DNA from: Amylostereum areolatum
Taxonomy: Eukaryota > Basidiomycota > Agaricomycetes > Russulales > Stereaceae
DNA: 64,000 bases
NCBI GenBank assembly: GCA_012932865.1
Contig: SAXG01000023.1
Coordinates: 1-64,000 of the forward strand
Direction of reading: 5' to 3'
In this document: positions 36,501 to 48,474 of the stretch, piece by piece
Numbering within the stretch: position 1 is the first letter of the stretch
Layout of the letters: each line of letters begins with the position of its first letter
Translations under genes and position numbers: made by a program
Notes under the pieces: model-generated
Told to the model about the DNA's origin: nothing
The model's database searches: none
The model's input: the letters and a program-made list of their open reading frames with translations, nothing else

Positions 36501-37996
36501 GCCCGCATAACATCCAGCTCTATCTAACCGCGCACACGACGAGAAAACATCCTTCGCGAAGCCACCTTGCGATCTTGACGGGTACCAAAGCTCGTCAAAA
36601 ACATCGTGGCCGGACGCGCACGCGGATAGTTTCAGGTTCGGCTGCCAGTGCCCACTGCTACCGCCACCCCTTGAAAATTGAAAGTTGAGCGTCCATGAAC
36701 GCTGAACATCCGGTCGCGTGCAAGGTGCGTGTTTCGAAGCATCGCCCCCAAGGCAGAGCCAAAATAACATAAACAGGAGCCGTCACACCGTCGCTGATAG
36801 CCTGACATGGGAAGGCTGGATGACGAACAAATGAGCACCGGTGGCCCGTGGGGGTGTCGACACACCGCGGTGGTATCGGAGGCGGCAAGGCAAATGTCAC
36901 CGTGCTCGTTTATCTAACCGCGCAGCGGGAAGGTTTGGGTCCCCGGCCAGCGATTGGTCGTGGGCTGACGACGTGAGCCATTTGTGTATAACCGATTGCT
37001 GGTTTGGGGTAGACTTCCCGTCCAGGACACGCCGAAACCGTTGAGGTGGAGTCCGGACGACCAGGGATGTTAAATAACCAATATGCTACCATTGAACCAT
37101 GCAATATTTCTGCACGCCAAACTCCAAACACACAGAGACTATCGCGGGGTCCTGCACGTCGAAAAATCAGGCTGACGATGACGAACGATCGGAAGTCGCA
37201 GGTAAGTAAGTACGAGCGTCTTGCTTCATCGGCATGATCACCGCGGCCGCCACGACGTCAGATAACCTAGTTCACTAGGAGTCATCGCGCGTTTGCAAAA
37301 GGTAGGAAGGGTCGCAGCCCGTTTGCCTGCCTGGAGTTCTATTCTTTGCTTATCTCGACTACCGCCGTGCATTGCGTAGGATCTGCGCTTTCCGTCGAAG
37401 CAGTCGGAAAACGCATTCGCCCGGACTCGTCGGAACGCGAAGGTCTATAGATGTGCGATACGATGCACAAAGCGTCGACCGCGACCGTGACGGTAAGGGC
37501 CAAGCTGTTCCGCGCCGATAAGGGAAAAGGAAAAAAACAGCATCATTTGAGAACTTGAACGCGCTTGAAGAGTGCCGGGGAGGGTAGAACTGGGTACGGA
37601 AGCCCATCGTCCGCTATCGATTCCTGGATAAAACTTCGGACGCACAGCAAGTTCGGGGGTCGGAGGTTCGAGAGCTTGGTACCCTTGCTTATGAGCACCC
37701 CAAGGCCTCGAACTTGTAGCTTCAGGATGGTCAGCCCATGCTTCCCGGGTCCAGAGCCCGGTCGCACGCAGTCGCAAGGACACTTACAACGATTCTGAAG
37801 GGGGAACACGGACGCATAGATTGCAAAAGAGGGGAGCTCGACCACGGGACAGGCCTTTACAGACAAGGCCTGCTGCGCGTCGTGCAGCGACATTGGTGAA
37901 TCATTGAGCGGTCAAAATACAGTTGCGAAAGCGAGCCATACATCCGTAACCCGGAACAAACCACCCATTTTTGTGTGCTCCTGCGCCAGAACGCGA
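30506..37996. other. 7.5-kb region without a supported gene
   Basis: This is the longest gene-poor stretch in the window. Open frames exist (for example 31012-31638, 34704-35405 and 35684-36049, plus strand) but are compositionally biased, mostly Arg/Pro/Ser, and none shows a domain I recognise. From about 32.4 to 36.1 kb the plus strand is pyrimidine-rich. Such tracts are common in long fungal promoters and 5' leaders, so an unrecognised regulatory gene or non-coding transcript remains possible. I found no tRNA, rRNA or CRISPR. Confidence 0.4.
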
Positions 37997-38705
37997 TCAC
38001 AGACGACGACCGCGGCGACCGCCCTAACGTGCAAACACAAATTGTCAGAAAGATAGGACCGAGTGAGGAGAAGGAATGGGAAGCGCACCTTGCGGCGGGT
38101 CGAGTCGGTGGGGACGGGGGTGACGTCCTCGATACGGCCGATGGCCATGCCGGCACGGGCGAGCGCGCGAAGGGCGCTCTGTGCGCCAGGACCGGGGGTC
38201 TTGGTGCCCGTACCGCCAGTTGCGCGGAGCTTGATGTGCAGGGCGTTGATGCCGACCTCACGGCAGCGCGTGGCAACGTCCTGGGCGGCCAGCATGGCGG
38301 CGTAGGGAGAGGACTCATCGCGATCCGCCTTGACCTTCATTCCACCTGAACATCGAGGCACCCATGTCAGAAAAGCACAGTAAGAGGGATGGGGAAGGGG
38401 GAAACGCACCGGTGACGCGGGAGATGGTCTCCTTGCCGGAGAGATCGGTGACATGGACGAAGGTGTCGTTGAAGGAGGCGTAGATGTGCGCCACACCGAA
38501 GTTGTTCTCGCCCTCGGAGAGCTGGGGGCCGAGCTGGACGGTGGTTTCTTGCGCTACGCGAGCTTTCTTGGGCGGCTGGATGTCATCCGATTGTTAGCAC
38601 TGTCATCCATCGTACTGCACGCGATTTCCCCCCTCGTCTCGTTCGAAACGATGTCGAGGACCGTCCTGGATCGCATTGGAAGGACGTGGGGGGTGTGCTC
38701 ACCAT
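37997..38705 (-). CDS. rps14: 40S ribosomal protein uS11 (RPS14)
   Basis: 150 residues from four exons on the minus strand: 38705-38703, 38575-38410, 38345-38089 and 38023-37997. The first coding exon is only the ATG, followed by a gtgagc donor and a 127-base intron. The protein reads [17 protein letters not shown], then [40 protein letters not shown], then [20 protein letters not shown]. It ends in the basic GGRRGRRL tail, supplied by the 27-base last exon. uS11 lies on the platform of the small subunit and contacts the mRNA exit region. Length and sequence agree with eukaryotic RPS14, and no anomaly is visible. The promoter is shared with the divergent gene at 39271. Confidence 0.95.
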
Positions 38706-39270
38706 TTTTGAGGGCTTGAGGATGGGATAGACGACGAACGGCGTGGAGAACTCGATGCTCGGCCGAATGTGGTAGAGGGCAAGCAAAGACAAATAAAGGA
38801 ATAAGCGCCCACTGGACCGCCGTTCGCTCTCTCTCTTTGTTTGTTCAGATCACTTGCTTTCCTACGCATACGATCCCGAACACCCCTTTCACTTTCATCT
38901 TATGATGTCGTGATAACTGGATTTCCCGGGATATCTCTCCATGAAATGTGCATCCTCGCGGTTCCCACCTCGCTCGATAAGGCGTGAGCTGCGCCTCCCC
39001 GGTCACGCCAAGTTGCTATCGATCTTCCTCAGGCCAGGGTCATATGACATATAGACACTGGACAGGCCCTTCTCCCTCGAAAGACGGTGAGAGACCTCGC
39101 ATCGGTCTCCGATCAAATCCTCGCGTTGTCGTTGGTCCATTGCGCCATGGAATATGCCGGAGGACCGGGCTCAGGTATATATACTCGACGGTACTTATCG
39201 CCCTCGTAGCGTTCGCACCAACCCGCCGTCGATCATCCTTCGCACCCTTCACACCTCACATTCGACAAAC
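38706..39270. promoter_or_regulatory. Divergent promoter between RPS14 and the small HTH-like gene
   Basis: 565 bp separate the RPS14 start (minus) from the ATG at 39271 (plus). A tatatatac box at 39176-39184 lies about 90 bases before the plus-strand ATG. No other element is clear. Confidence 0.5.
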
Positions 39271-39681
39271 ATGGTTCCCCCCACTCACTGCGCCGCGCTG
39301 AACGCCGCGATCACCAAGACGGGTATGTTCGCATATCGCAATGTGGCGGAAGGGAGGAACGCTAACCGTGCATGGATCGCACACAGGCATGAGCTACGGG
39401 AAGATCGCCCAGCAGATGGGCACCTCCGAGGCGTACGTCTCTGACGGTGAGCAATCCATCTCACATTGTGTCACTGTCTGGGACATCTCCTCATACTGAC
39501 ATCGTGGCATCAGTGTGCAGTGGTCGCGTCCACCCCACCGCGGCCGAGTTCTCCAAGCTCTCCTCCGTGCTTGGTATCACCGATGCAGTGAGCCCTTCGC
39601 CGTCTCTTATGCTCTGGCGTATCGGTATGTGCTGATGCGTCGTCGTAGCCTCCCCGGGACTCCGCCCACGCGACCAAGTAA
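39271..39681 (+). CDS. Small HTH-like protein (72 residues)
   Basis: Four exons: 39271-39322, 39387-39446, 39514-39587 and 39649-39681; phases agree and each intron is 61-67 bases. The protein reads MVPPTHCAALNAAITKTG, MSYGKIAQQMGTSEAYVSDV, CSGRVHPTAAEFSKLSSVL and ends RDSAHATK. The segment SYGKIAQQMGTSEAYVSDV looks like a helix-turn-helix of the Cro/C1 type, as also found at the N-terminus of cyanate hydratases. There is no cyanase catalytic domain. I recall similar short proteins in other agaricomycetes, without a known role. DNA binding is an inference from the motif. Confidence 0.75.
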
Positions 39682-40022
39682 TCTATGTACATAATCTGTG
39701 TGCCATGTATGATAGCGACGTCAGATCGAACAGGGCTGTAAGATATAAATCCTCTTTGATATACATTGCGTGAATAGCAGCAAGCTCGTGGCATCGGAAA
39801 GCCTCGCAAAGAACTAAGTATCCATAATCCCTGCGGCAGTCGGCTACTTGAACTACCCCAGCCTGAAGCGTGTGAGAATATGTTACCCCTTATAGCCTTC
39901 TCCCAAGCGCGGTCGCCGACGTCACCGGCAAGTTGACTGGGTCGCCATTGTCGTTGTCGTCCACCTCCTCCTACTAACTCCTATACTTATCCCACCCTTT
40001 CACGCGCTCTAACACCCGCGAT
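39682..40022. other. Spacer with the VAMP7 promoter
   Basis: 341 bp between the small HTH-like gene and the VAMP7-type gene. It contains a ccttatag sequence near 39888 and pyrimidine-rich DNA just before the ATG. No coding frame is visible. Confidence 0.45.
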
Positions 40023-41001
40023 ATGTCTTTGGTACGTGGAAGCATTTGTCGAAAATGGACAGCAGCTTAGATGGATATGCGCACAGATACACGCCCTCGT
40101 CGCCCAGGGCTCCACCATCCTGGCAGAGCACCAAGCCGGCCAACGGGATTTCTCACAGGGTGCGTCTCTGAATAAACTGTACCCATGTTTTCGTCATTCG
40201 AAGGACTTGCAGCGACGCAGACGATCCTTTCAAAGGATCCCGCCCAACAATAGCAAGCTCACGTACGTCTGGGAGCAGTATCTCTTCCACTACATCTCGG
40301 AAGGTGGATACACCTACCTCGTCATGGCCGACGACGCAGCCGGGCGGTACGTGGTTTCACTTCGCTTTCTTTCTGGAGCTGATGTCCCCTCTGTTGTGCA
40401 GAAGAATGCCATTCACGTTCCTCGGCGAACTTCAGCGCAAGGTTCGTCGCCCCTCTCTCCTCGTCCTCGGCCACCGATGTTCACCTCCTCCCTCGGTAGT
40501 TCATATCCGCATCCTCCCCGTCCATCCCTCTCCCCGCTCGCCCCGCACGCACTCCAATCCACCTTCGGCCCGGCGATCTCCAACCTGCTGCACACCTACA
40601 ACACAACGCCGCCCTCGGACGAGCTCTCGCGCGCCCAAAACGAGCTCGCGCAGGTGAAGGACATCATGGTTCAGAACGTGGAACAGATCCTCTCCCGCGG
40701 CGAGCGCATCGAGCTCCTCGTCGACAAGACCGACACCATGGCCAGCCAGGCCACCGCCTTCCGCCGCGGCGCACGCACGGTCCGTCGTCAGATGTGGTGG
40801 CGCAACAAGCGTGTGCTCGCCCTCGGCATCCTCGTTGCTCTCGTGCGTCCCCCTTCCCATTCCAAGTGCTCCCACCCCCTACCCCCTCGTTTCCCGGATG
40901 CGACGGCTGACGACGATCCGCGGTGCGGTTTTCAGGTGATCGTATGGATCATCATGGCCCAGTTCTGTGGTGCGGCTCTGCGTTGTGGATCGAGGGACTG
41001 A
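40023..41001 (+). CDS. R-SNARE of the VAMP7 (longin) type
   Basis: Exons begin 40023-40031 (MSL) and 40087-40159 (IHALVAQGSTILAEHQAG). They continue at 40213-40346, 40402-40441 and about 40500-40842, and end at 40936-41001. The N-terminal longin domain includes SKLTYVWEQYLFHYISEGGYTYLVMADD and RMPFTFLGELQRK. The SNARE helix is ELAQVKDIMVQNVEQILSRG with the zero-layer arginine in LSRGERIELLVDKTD. A single C-terminal membrane anchor follows (RVLALGILVALVIVWIIMAQF). VAMP7-type SNAREs drive fusion at late endosomes and vacuoles. After ATQTILSK the frame is off by one extra base (aaagg, 40233-40236) before IPPNNSK. A second slip of the same sense is needed after 40500. Sequence on both sides is conserved, so I treat these as probable base-insertion errors rather than loss of an important gene. 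Confidence 0.85.
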
Positions 41002-41877
41002 CCCTTCCATTCGTCCTTCTTTTGCACCTCATCCCGTCCCACCCCCACCTTCATCTTCCTTTTCCTCGCGCTCCCTCTGCATCTGGCGTATCATGTATAT
41101 ATAGTCTACGTCACCACGAGCCCTGTCACATGCGACCACAGCACTCAGTGCCAATTTCATGGCCTTCCAATTCATGCACGCGCGACGTATGAACCCTTCC
41201 CTCAGTGCCTCTGGCCCCGTTCGAGGGTGCCCACCCTTCGCGCCACCCGCCTGGGCTTATCATACCGAAACCAAAAGACGCGATTCGTGAAACGAAGCAC
41301 GCCCCGGAGCCCGCGAGAACCGTGCCCAGTCCCGAGCGGGTCGACGGGCACTATCCCAATCTGAGTGCCCATCTATGCGCGATCTCCGACGCGGCTGTTC
41401 GAGTTCGCGTTCAGGCCGTTCAGGGGCGCAAGAGGTGGTGCGGTGTGTGCCATGGGAAGGGGTCTGGTGGACGCGGTGTGGGCGTGGCCACGGCACACGA
41501 TCCGAGCCACGCCCCGTGCGCATAGGCATGCATGTGAGTGCCATACGAGGGAAAGACGATGCGGATGCGATAAAGTACAGGACGAGCTGTGATACATACA
41601 TGAGTCCGATTGCGAACAGAAGCGAAGCGAAGAGTGAGAAGACTAGGGAATAATTATATGTGTATGGATGCGATGGAGGGGGGGAGGGAGGTCGCGCGCG
41701 GTGAGGATGGGGAAGGAAAGGGAGGGGGCATAGTGGGATTGTGAACTGCATAACGGATGAGAAAGCGTACGAACAAAGAGATAGAAACGACACAAATACG
41801 GACGATATCTTACAGTACCATGGTACCATGGCCCAGCGATCGCTCATCTAAAGAACAACGAGCCCCATCGCACGCGC
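41002..41877. other. Convergent 3' intergenic region
   Basis: This spacer separates the ends of the VAMP7-type gene (+) and RING member 4 (-). Open frames here overlap one another on both strands and carry no motif. Confidence 0.45.
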
Positions 41878-43987
41878 CTACGCCTCCAACCTCCGCGACT
41901 TGCCCTCGTACCCACTCCGGGTGCTCGCAGAGGAATCCCGCCTCTCCATGAACGCACGCGGCCGCTCGCTCGCAGTCGAGCTCGCGAACGTGGCCGGGGC
42001 GGTCACAGGCGGCTCCTGCGGAGGCGTGCTCCGCGTGGACGCGTACGACCCTCCAGACTCCTTCCTCCTCCGTTCGCGCTCGCGCTCCAAAGCCTGCGCC
42101 GCGGCGCTCGCATGCGACACCGTCGTGCACTGCCAATGCGGCGGGGGCGGGGGCGGAGCCGGCGGGGGCGCAGGCGCCTCTCCCTGTGCTCGCCTCGACG
42201 CTCCGCCGCCCTCGTTGTCCTCGCCCGGAGCCCCCAACGCGCGCGCAGCGGGCAGCGGGGTGGTGAGGATATCCGTGAGCTTGTACATGCGCTCGTGGCG
42301 CGCGTTGACCTCGCCCTCGTCGCTCGAGTCCGGCACGAGCTGCAGCTGCAGACGATTCACGCGCTGGCGCATCTTGCTGCTCATCCCCCTCGAGCCGGGG
42401 CTTCCGCTGCCCGCGCTGGAGGAGTTGTTGCGGGAGAGCGACGCGTGCTCGCGCTGTTTCTCCTGGCGCTTGCTGTAGTACGTCGCCGGGTGCGGGTGCG
42501 GGAGGGACGAGCTCCCGCTCGCGCTGCTCTCGCCCAGGAGATCGTAGAAGCGCGCCGCGACCGCGTTCACGCCCGAGATCGCCATCGGCTTCGTGGTCGA
42601 GGCGGAGACGTAGTCCGCTTTTTCGATCGAGCCGTCCGGGGAGGCGGGTTTGGACCGACGCGAGCTCTGGGCGGAGGGCTGGGGAGGGGGAGGAGGCGGA
42701 TCCTTGCTATCGGGGTACTCGCTCGCGAGATGCTCGTAGAGCGGGCTAAACGCGTTCATCGGCGCGGGCGCGGGCGAGAGGTGCGCGGGCAGCGGAGAGA
42801 AGTGGTCCATCCCTCCCTCGACGGGCGTCGTCGTCGGGGGCTTGAGCAGCCCGTTGTCGTCGTCCGAACTCTCGTTCTCATCTGACGACGGCTCGCGCGG
42901 CTTGGACATGCTCAGCAACGAGGGCTGGGGCCCCCCGTGCGGACGGGCGCCCGGGTCGGCGTATCGATCCGGTCCCGCACGACGGGAGAAGGACTCGATC
43001 TGCTCGCGGAGCGCGCGTACTTCGTCCATGACGTTCTCGTACTGATGGAAATGCGCAGGCAGGCAGGGAAGGTTTAATTAAGAGGCTGGGAATATGACGC
43101 GGGGAGCTCACTTTGCTATGGGCGGGAGAACACGCGACGCGAAGGGGAGATGGGGGGAGATTGTGAGCGACGGGTTTCCGGACGACGAGAAGGGGGAGGC
43201 GTACCGGGACCATCGCGCGTCGAGTTCGTCCGCCTTTCGCTCGAGCGCGGACGTATGTGCGCGCTCGGCCTGGACATCGCTGTGTAGCCTTGCGATCTCG
43301 CGTTCGGCGTCCTGTTCCCGGCGTTGATAGCGCCGATGCGTCTCCTGGAACTCGTTCGTGGCCTTGTACAAACTAAGCTGCGCGCCCTGTTGGTCCTTGT
43401 GCATCTGCTGGTAACGGACGACGAGGAGGTAGAGCGCGCGGAGGTCCCAGTGCTGTCTTCGTTTCAGATCGGAGACGGAGATGGAGACAGGAAGGGTGGG
43501 GGTGGGTATGAGGTAACGAACGTGATCGACTGACCTCGTCGTCGTGCGATCGGTCTCGGAGCCAGGTGCACGCCTCGTGCAAGAGTGCTTGGAACCTCGT
43601 CCCGTCGGCGCCTTCGCGAACCATGGCGATGAGGCGCGCCTTCAGACTCTCCTTCTCGTCGGGATCGCCTTCCGATTTGATGGGGTACGACAGCGCACTC
43701 GGTGTTGTCGCCGGCGTCGTCTCGACGTGGAGTCTTCGGATTGCGCGAGGGTCGAGGTAGGCGCGGCAGAGGGGGCAAAGGAGACGGGGTAGGGAGTCGA
43801 TGCACCTGGCAGGTCGCGACAAAGAAATTAGAGGGGCGTGGACGTCGACTAAGGTGTGTACGCACTGCTTGCAAAAAACATGACCGCATTCTGTCGCATG
43901 GGGTATCCGCTTTTGCCCATAGGCGTCGATCTCGAAATATGTCTCCAAACAGATGTCACAGGAGGACGAGGGATGGATGACCAACAT
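41878..43987 (-). CDS. RING-finger/coiled-coil protein, family member 4
   Basis: Predicted 602 residues. Exons on the minus strand: 43987-43866, 43805-43535, 43452-43205, micro-exon 43115-43112 and 43041-41878; phases agree. It starts MLVIHPSSSCDICLETYFEID, followed by CGHVFC. The first intron falls inside the KQC codon pair as in members 1, 2 and 5, and CPLC follows. The coiled coil is long: NEFQETHRRYQRREQDAEREIARLHSDV to ELDARWS. The micro-exon adds RK and the last exon continues YENVMDEVRALREQI. The tail is Ser/Pro-rich with acidic patches (DENESSDDDNG). The last exon is unbroken, whereas members 1, 2 and 5 have further introns there. A TATAAA-like box lies about 100 bases upstream (44083-44088). 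E3 activity is inferred. Confidence 0.8.
43112..43115 (-). other. Predicted 4-nt micro-exon (RING member 4)
   Basis: Minus-strand sequence cccatag|caaa|gtgagc. The upstream exon ends TCC CG_ (donor gtacgc), and the downstream exon opens in phase 0 after catcag. The four bases give Arg-Lys. Flanking introns are 89 and 70 bases. Confidence 0.7.
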
Positions 43988-46029
43988 AGCATAGAAGACG
44001 GTGGACAGTGGGGGGGTAGGACGGGGAGGGGGGTGAGTCGGGGGAAATCCGAAGAAGCCAGCTTGGGATGGTCCCGAGAGGGTTTATATGTGTGATAATG
44101 ACCGGGACGCCTGTTCAGAAGATCGACGGGTGGCGGCGAGCGACGTCCCAGAGAGGCTTAAGCAGGATGAAGGGGTGGCGATAGCGCACGCGCGGCACGA
44201 GGCCAGAGAACAGAGTTCTTGAAAGCTGCAGGAACGGACGCCAGTAGGCGTTCTCGGGTGACTGGGCCCGGAATCGGAGCGAAGCGCGCATAGTAGCGAG
44301 GGATCCCTCGTCCAGGATCACAGATCGCTGGCTGCCTGGCTGTGCCGAGAACACGTTGGGGAGTGTGGTGTGTTCGGCGCCTGGTCTTAGCGGTCAGAAT
44401 AAGGGAATGGGACAGAAGCAGGGACGGTGGGCGGAGCTGATAAGCTGATCTGAGGGTGAGATGGTGAGTAGCTTCAGCTCTTGAAAGACCGCCAGCCCGG
44501 ATGTGGTCGGACACCGGTTCAGGGCGCCCCCCAAATGTGCCCATGGAATTGCGACAGACGTACATTCTCCGCTGGAGTCCAGGCGTGTGCTAGTCGGCGG
44601 GACCTTGGAGAATGAACCACATCGATGGCGCCGGAGGGGTGTGTGCCGCGTGTCCTTGAACGTGGCCGGGGCAATTAAACACGCACAAGTCCAAGGGAGA
44701 TGCGAGCGCGGTTTCTTGCAGACGACGGGTGAACTCATCCACAAATGTTCCAACTGGACGTATGATCGTTTCTAGAGTCGTTGCTGCTCAGGTTAGTTGC
44801 TAGCGACGGGGGTGAAGTAGCGGCTCAAGGGGTTGTCGGTAACGGCCATCCTGGAGAACCATATAATTCATATCCGTCTTCGGAATATTTTGACTCTCCT
44901 AGGTCTCCAAAGTTTGAGCAGGAGATCCAAGAAGGTCGAGAAGGATATGTGACGAGACGGAAGGGGTCAAGCGGAAAGTTCCATCTTGATTCAATCGTAC
45001 GGGATGAAGAAGTAGTAGCGAATGGAACTTCGATGTGATGCCGGAATAAATCACCTTCGTCAAAGAATGCGCGATAGAGAACGACGAACGTGAACGTGAA
45101 CGGCATAGAACGAGATGAAGGTGAGAGGAAAGTTGTGAACGTCCACTTACTAGTATACGCCCACGTGCCACTACTTTCCGGCCCGCTTCGGCGTCCTCGG
45201 ACGTTTTGCATGTTTACTGTCAGACAAGACCAAGACAAGACCTTATAAAACCTCGCCCGCCTCGTAAGTACGTATCTTTCTTTCTTCCCTCCCCCCTCCC
45301 ACCCCTCCTACCACGTTATGCTGTGATCTGGTTAGTAGCAACGCGCGGTCTTAACATCTCAAGATTTTTCTCCCTGTTCTTAGTGCAGCCCCCACCAAGC
45401 CACCACTATGGTCACCAGCAGGTAACAATTATGTGTGATAGGTCTTGCAAATGAATATCGAACACAAAATAATCACCACTACGGCTGAATCCCTCCCCCT
45501 TTCAACGTTTCTCCCTTCCACCCCCGTCTCCGCCATCTCCTTCATGCAGATTTCCGGTGATACGATGTTTGCAAGAACCGCGATCCGCTGTCAAGGTTCC
45601 ATTGACGAAGTATCCACGCTCGATGCGGCATGGACAAGCTTAACCCGAGGCAAAACATGGGCCTTAGACATTGTGCCGAAGGAGGGGTACGAAAGGAGGA
45701 CATCTATGGTGCGTACCATCGTTTTCTTGCTTTGTACCTCCTGACCGTGATGGATTTAGCGCACGTACGGGAAATAGTCTCGTCGAGCTCGACAGCTCGC
45801 AAGCAGTTCTCCCCCTCCCCGTCTAGAAAGGCTCGGAAACATCTCGCGACGCGTTTCGTTGGCGGTCTGCAGCTGACCAGGCCCCGAGGACAAGAGTCTA
45901 GGCGAACCCCGTTGCGTTTACGCGGAGGGTTGACCTCATCTTTCTAAAAGCAGGATTTCAGCCACATCCTGTGAATTTCGCCCCCCTTATAGACCATCAT
46001 CATCCGACCGCGCGACCGCCTTCCTCAAC
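43988..46029. other. 2-kb spacer without a supported gene
   Basis: The first 100-150 bases are the promoter side of RING member 4. The rest holds only short frames on both strands (for example 44158-44565 minus and 45445-45744 plus) with no recognisable motif. The end is the upstream region of the gene at 46030. Confidence 0.4.
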
Positions 46030-47916
46030 ATGCCACCCACCAGCGCACAGTACCAAAGCCTCACCCGCCGCAAGGGCTCTGCGTCGGCCCACGACCCGTT
46101 CGCGCTCCGCACCGACGACAATGTGCTGGGCGACCGGCAGACGACCAGCCGTCTGACCATCGTCCGCGTGGGAACAGACGACGCCGAAACCTTGTACGAC
46201 TCGGCGGCCTCCTCGCCCCACGGCTCCCCCAAGACCTCCCCCCTCCTCCATTCCCGCTCGCTTCCGCGCAGGGCCGGCTCGCCACGCCTCTCCTTCGCCT
46301 CCTCGTCTTTCACCCAAGACGGCGCCCCGAGTCCCCCGCGATCGCCCGTCCTCCGCCGAAACTCCTTTACGTCCGCGTTCCCCACCCGTGTCTCCTTGAC
46401 GCCCCAGCAAGTCTGCGACCTCGCAAAGACCTCCAAGCATCCCCAGCAGACGGACATCGTGCGGAGGCAGGCCCAGCGGGGGAGAGGCGCGCGCGACGAC
46501 ACCCCCAACTTCATCTCCGTGCCCCAGAACCAATTTCTTCCCTTCCTCGACCGCCCTTCCGAAGTCGCCGCCTTCATCTCCACGAGCCCGACCAACCGCC
46601 TCCTGACCCTCCTCGAGCAGGCCTTCCCCGTCGAATCGCGCCTCCATCGGCCGCCGCGCGACAGCTCCCAGCCGCCGCCTTACACCCCGTCCTCACCCGA
46701 CCCGTCCAGTTTCGCCTCCCAGCTCACCCAGGCCCTCGCCGATCGCGCACCCGCCGGCTCTCGGCCGGCGTTCGACGGCCCGGCCGCGTGGTCGTACGCG
46801 ACCCTGCTCGAATGGATGTGCACCGTCTCGCGCGCGGACGTCGAGGACGCGGAATGGGTCCGTCGCCTGCGCACCTGCATCATGGCCCACAGCGAGCAGA
46901 TCTGCGTCACCCTGTGCTCCGCGCTGGGCGTGCCGATGGAGGGCATCGACCAGCCGCCCGCCGCCCCGACCGAGCACATCCACGCGCCGACGCCCGAGCA
47001 CGCGGCCCTGGCGGACGTCAGATCCTCCTCGACGCGCGTCGTGACCACGCCGCCCACGCTCCTGGACGACCCTGCGCACGAGGACGCGGACGCGTTCCAC
47101 CTGAACATCGCCCCCATCCTCTCCACCGTCACCTACGACGCCGTGCACCCCAGGACCCCGTCCAGCCACAGCTCCTCGCGCCCAAGCTCGCGCCTCTCGA
47201 GCGCCATGGACAGCATCGGCGAGTCCGACTCCGAATCCGACCCCGAGTCGGAGCACGAAGCCGGAGCCCACCCCCTCCCAGAGCGGCACCGCGACCGCCC
47301 GCGCGGGGTCCCCGGTGGGTCGCGGCGCGGCGCACGCCCGCCGCACCGACGCCGCGCTGCAGGTCTTCGCAGAGCCATCGTCCGCGTCCGCGTCCGAGGA
47401 CGACGAATTCGGCGACGCGCTCGCGCTCTCGGACCTGTACTGGCCTCACGCTCGCGACGTCCTTGCGCGCGGCGGACGATCCCCGCGCTGCCCTCGCCGC
47501 GCCCCACCAGCGCCCTCCCGTTCCCCGTCACCTCCTCCAAGCCGCCCAAGCGTCGGGAGGCCGTCGCGCACGTGTTGTCGGGCGCTCCGGGGCACGCGGG
47601 ATACACGTGGCGGCCAGGGGGCCCGCTCTTCGCGCGGTCGTTCTCCGGGGACCAGAGCAGCGAGGACGAGGACAAGCCGGCGCCCTTGCCCGAGTGAGTC
47701 CTCCGCGTCCGAAACGTGGCTTGCGTGCTGATACTGTGTGCTTCCCTTCGCAGCGCGATCTTCCTCAACCTCACCCGCCCGTCGTTCCGCGCGCGTTCGC
47801 GCTCGCGCTCGGCGACGCGTAAGACCAAGGCGACCACGTTGGTCGCGCCGCCGAACACGCCCGTCGGCGCGACCCTGGCGCTGCCGCCCGTCCTGACGGA
47901 GCTCGTCTTTGCTTAG
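46030..47916 (+). CDS. Unknown low-complexity fungal protein
   Basis: Predicted 565 residues. The start ATG opens MPPTSAQYQSLTRRKG. Introns at 47308-47362, 47437-47510 and 47694-47753 keep a single consistent frame to the stop at 47916. The N-terminal 120 residues are Ser/Pro/Arg-rich. The middle (about 175-320) looks folded: NQFLPFLDRPSEVAAFIS, then TNRLLTLLEQAFPVE, then SYATLLEWMCTVSRADVEDAEWVRRLRTCIMAHSEQI. A Ser/Asp/Glu-rich segment follows. The C-terminus includes KRREAVAHVLSGAPGHAGYTW, and basic residues lie near the end. I do not recognise a family. The first two introns are less certain, because that GC-rich stretch stays open in more than one frame. Confidence 0.65.
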
Positions 47917-48474
47917 GAGCCTCGATACTGTTGTTCTCACTGCTCTTTGTGCCCTTTGCTCTGCTCCGTCTACTATTTCTGGTTCGCCTTGTTCTCTGTT
48001 AGCTTGTATAAACTCAGGGTCTGTTGTTGGCTCACGGTGTGTAACATACTTAGTTGGATGTGCTCTAGTTCTCGTCTCGTGTCAAACTTTCATGCATGGA
48101 ATGAACAAAAAAGTATCTTCTTCGGTGGGCCAGGGAAAGCATGTAATTTGTATACTACAGTACCGCGGCTCACACGTTCGTGCCCCGCCTGGCCTCGGTG
48201 GGGGAGGGTTGGATGAGGTTGCAGAATGGAGGGAGCGGCCGTTGTACTTGATCCATGTCACAGGTCAGTGTGTTAGCCTAGAACTAGTGATGTGTTTTTG
48301 CTGCATTTTCCTCCAATGCGTCGATGTAAGTTTCGTCGCCCGAGTACGCGTGGTTTCGAAGTGGCTAAACAATAACGAGGTACGCAGAGGGTAGGTTCGA
48401 CGGAAACGGCTCCAGAGTGCAAGAAAAAAACCCCAGTACATAAAAACAAACTCATCGCGAATTATTGCTATATA
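47917..48474. other. 3' flank of the unknown gene
   Basis: T-rich sequence following the stop, probably 3' UTR and spacer. It ends where the Helitron-like terminus begins. No gene is visible. Confidence 0.45.

Noticed and set aside
37060..37110. tRNA-Gly-like A-box (ggttcaatggtag on the minus strand near 37090)
   Set aside because: The 13-base match to the D-arm of tRNA-Gly is good, but no acceptor stem, anticodon arm or T-arm can be formed around it; probably chance or a decayed fragment.
47437..47510. Frameshifts in the gene at 46030
   Set aside because: The apparent frame changes near 47300 and 47480 are explained by two introns with GT-AG ends and correct lengths, so no shift is needed.
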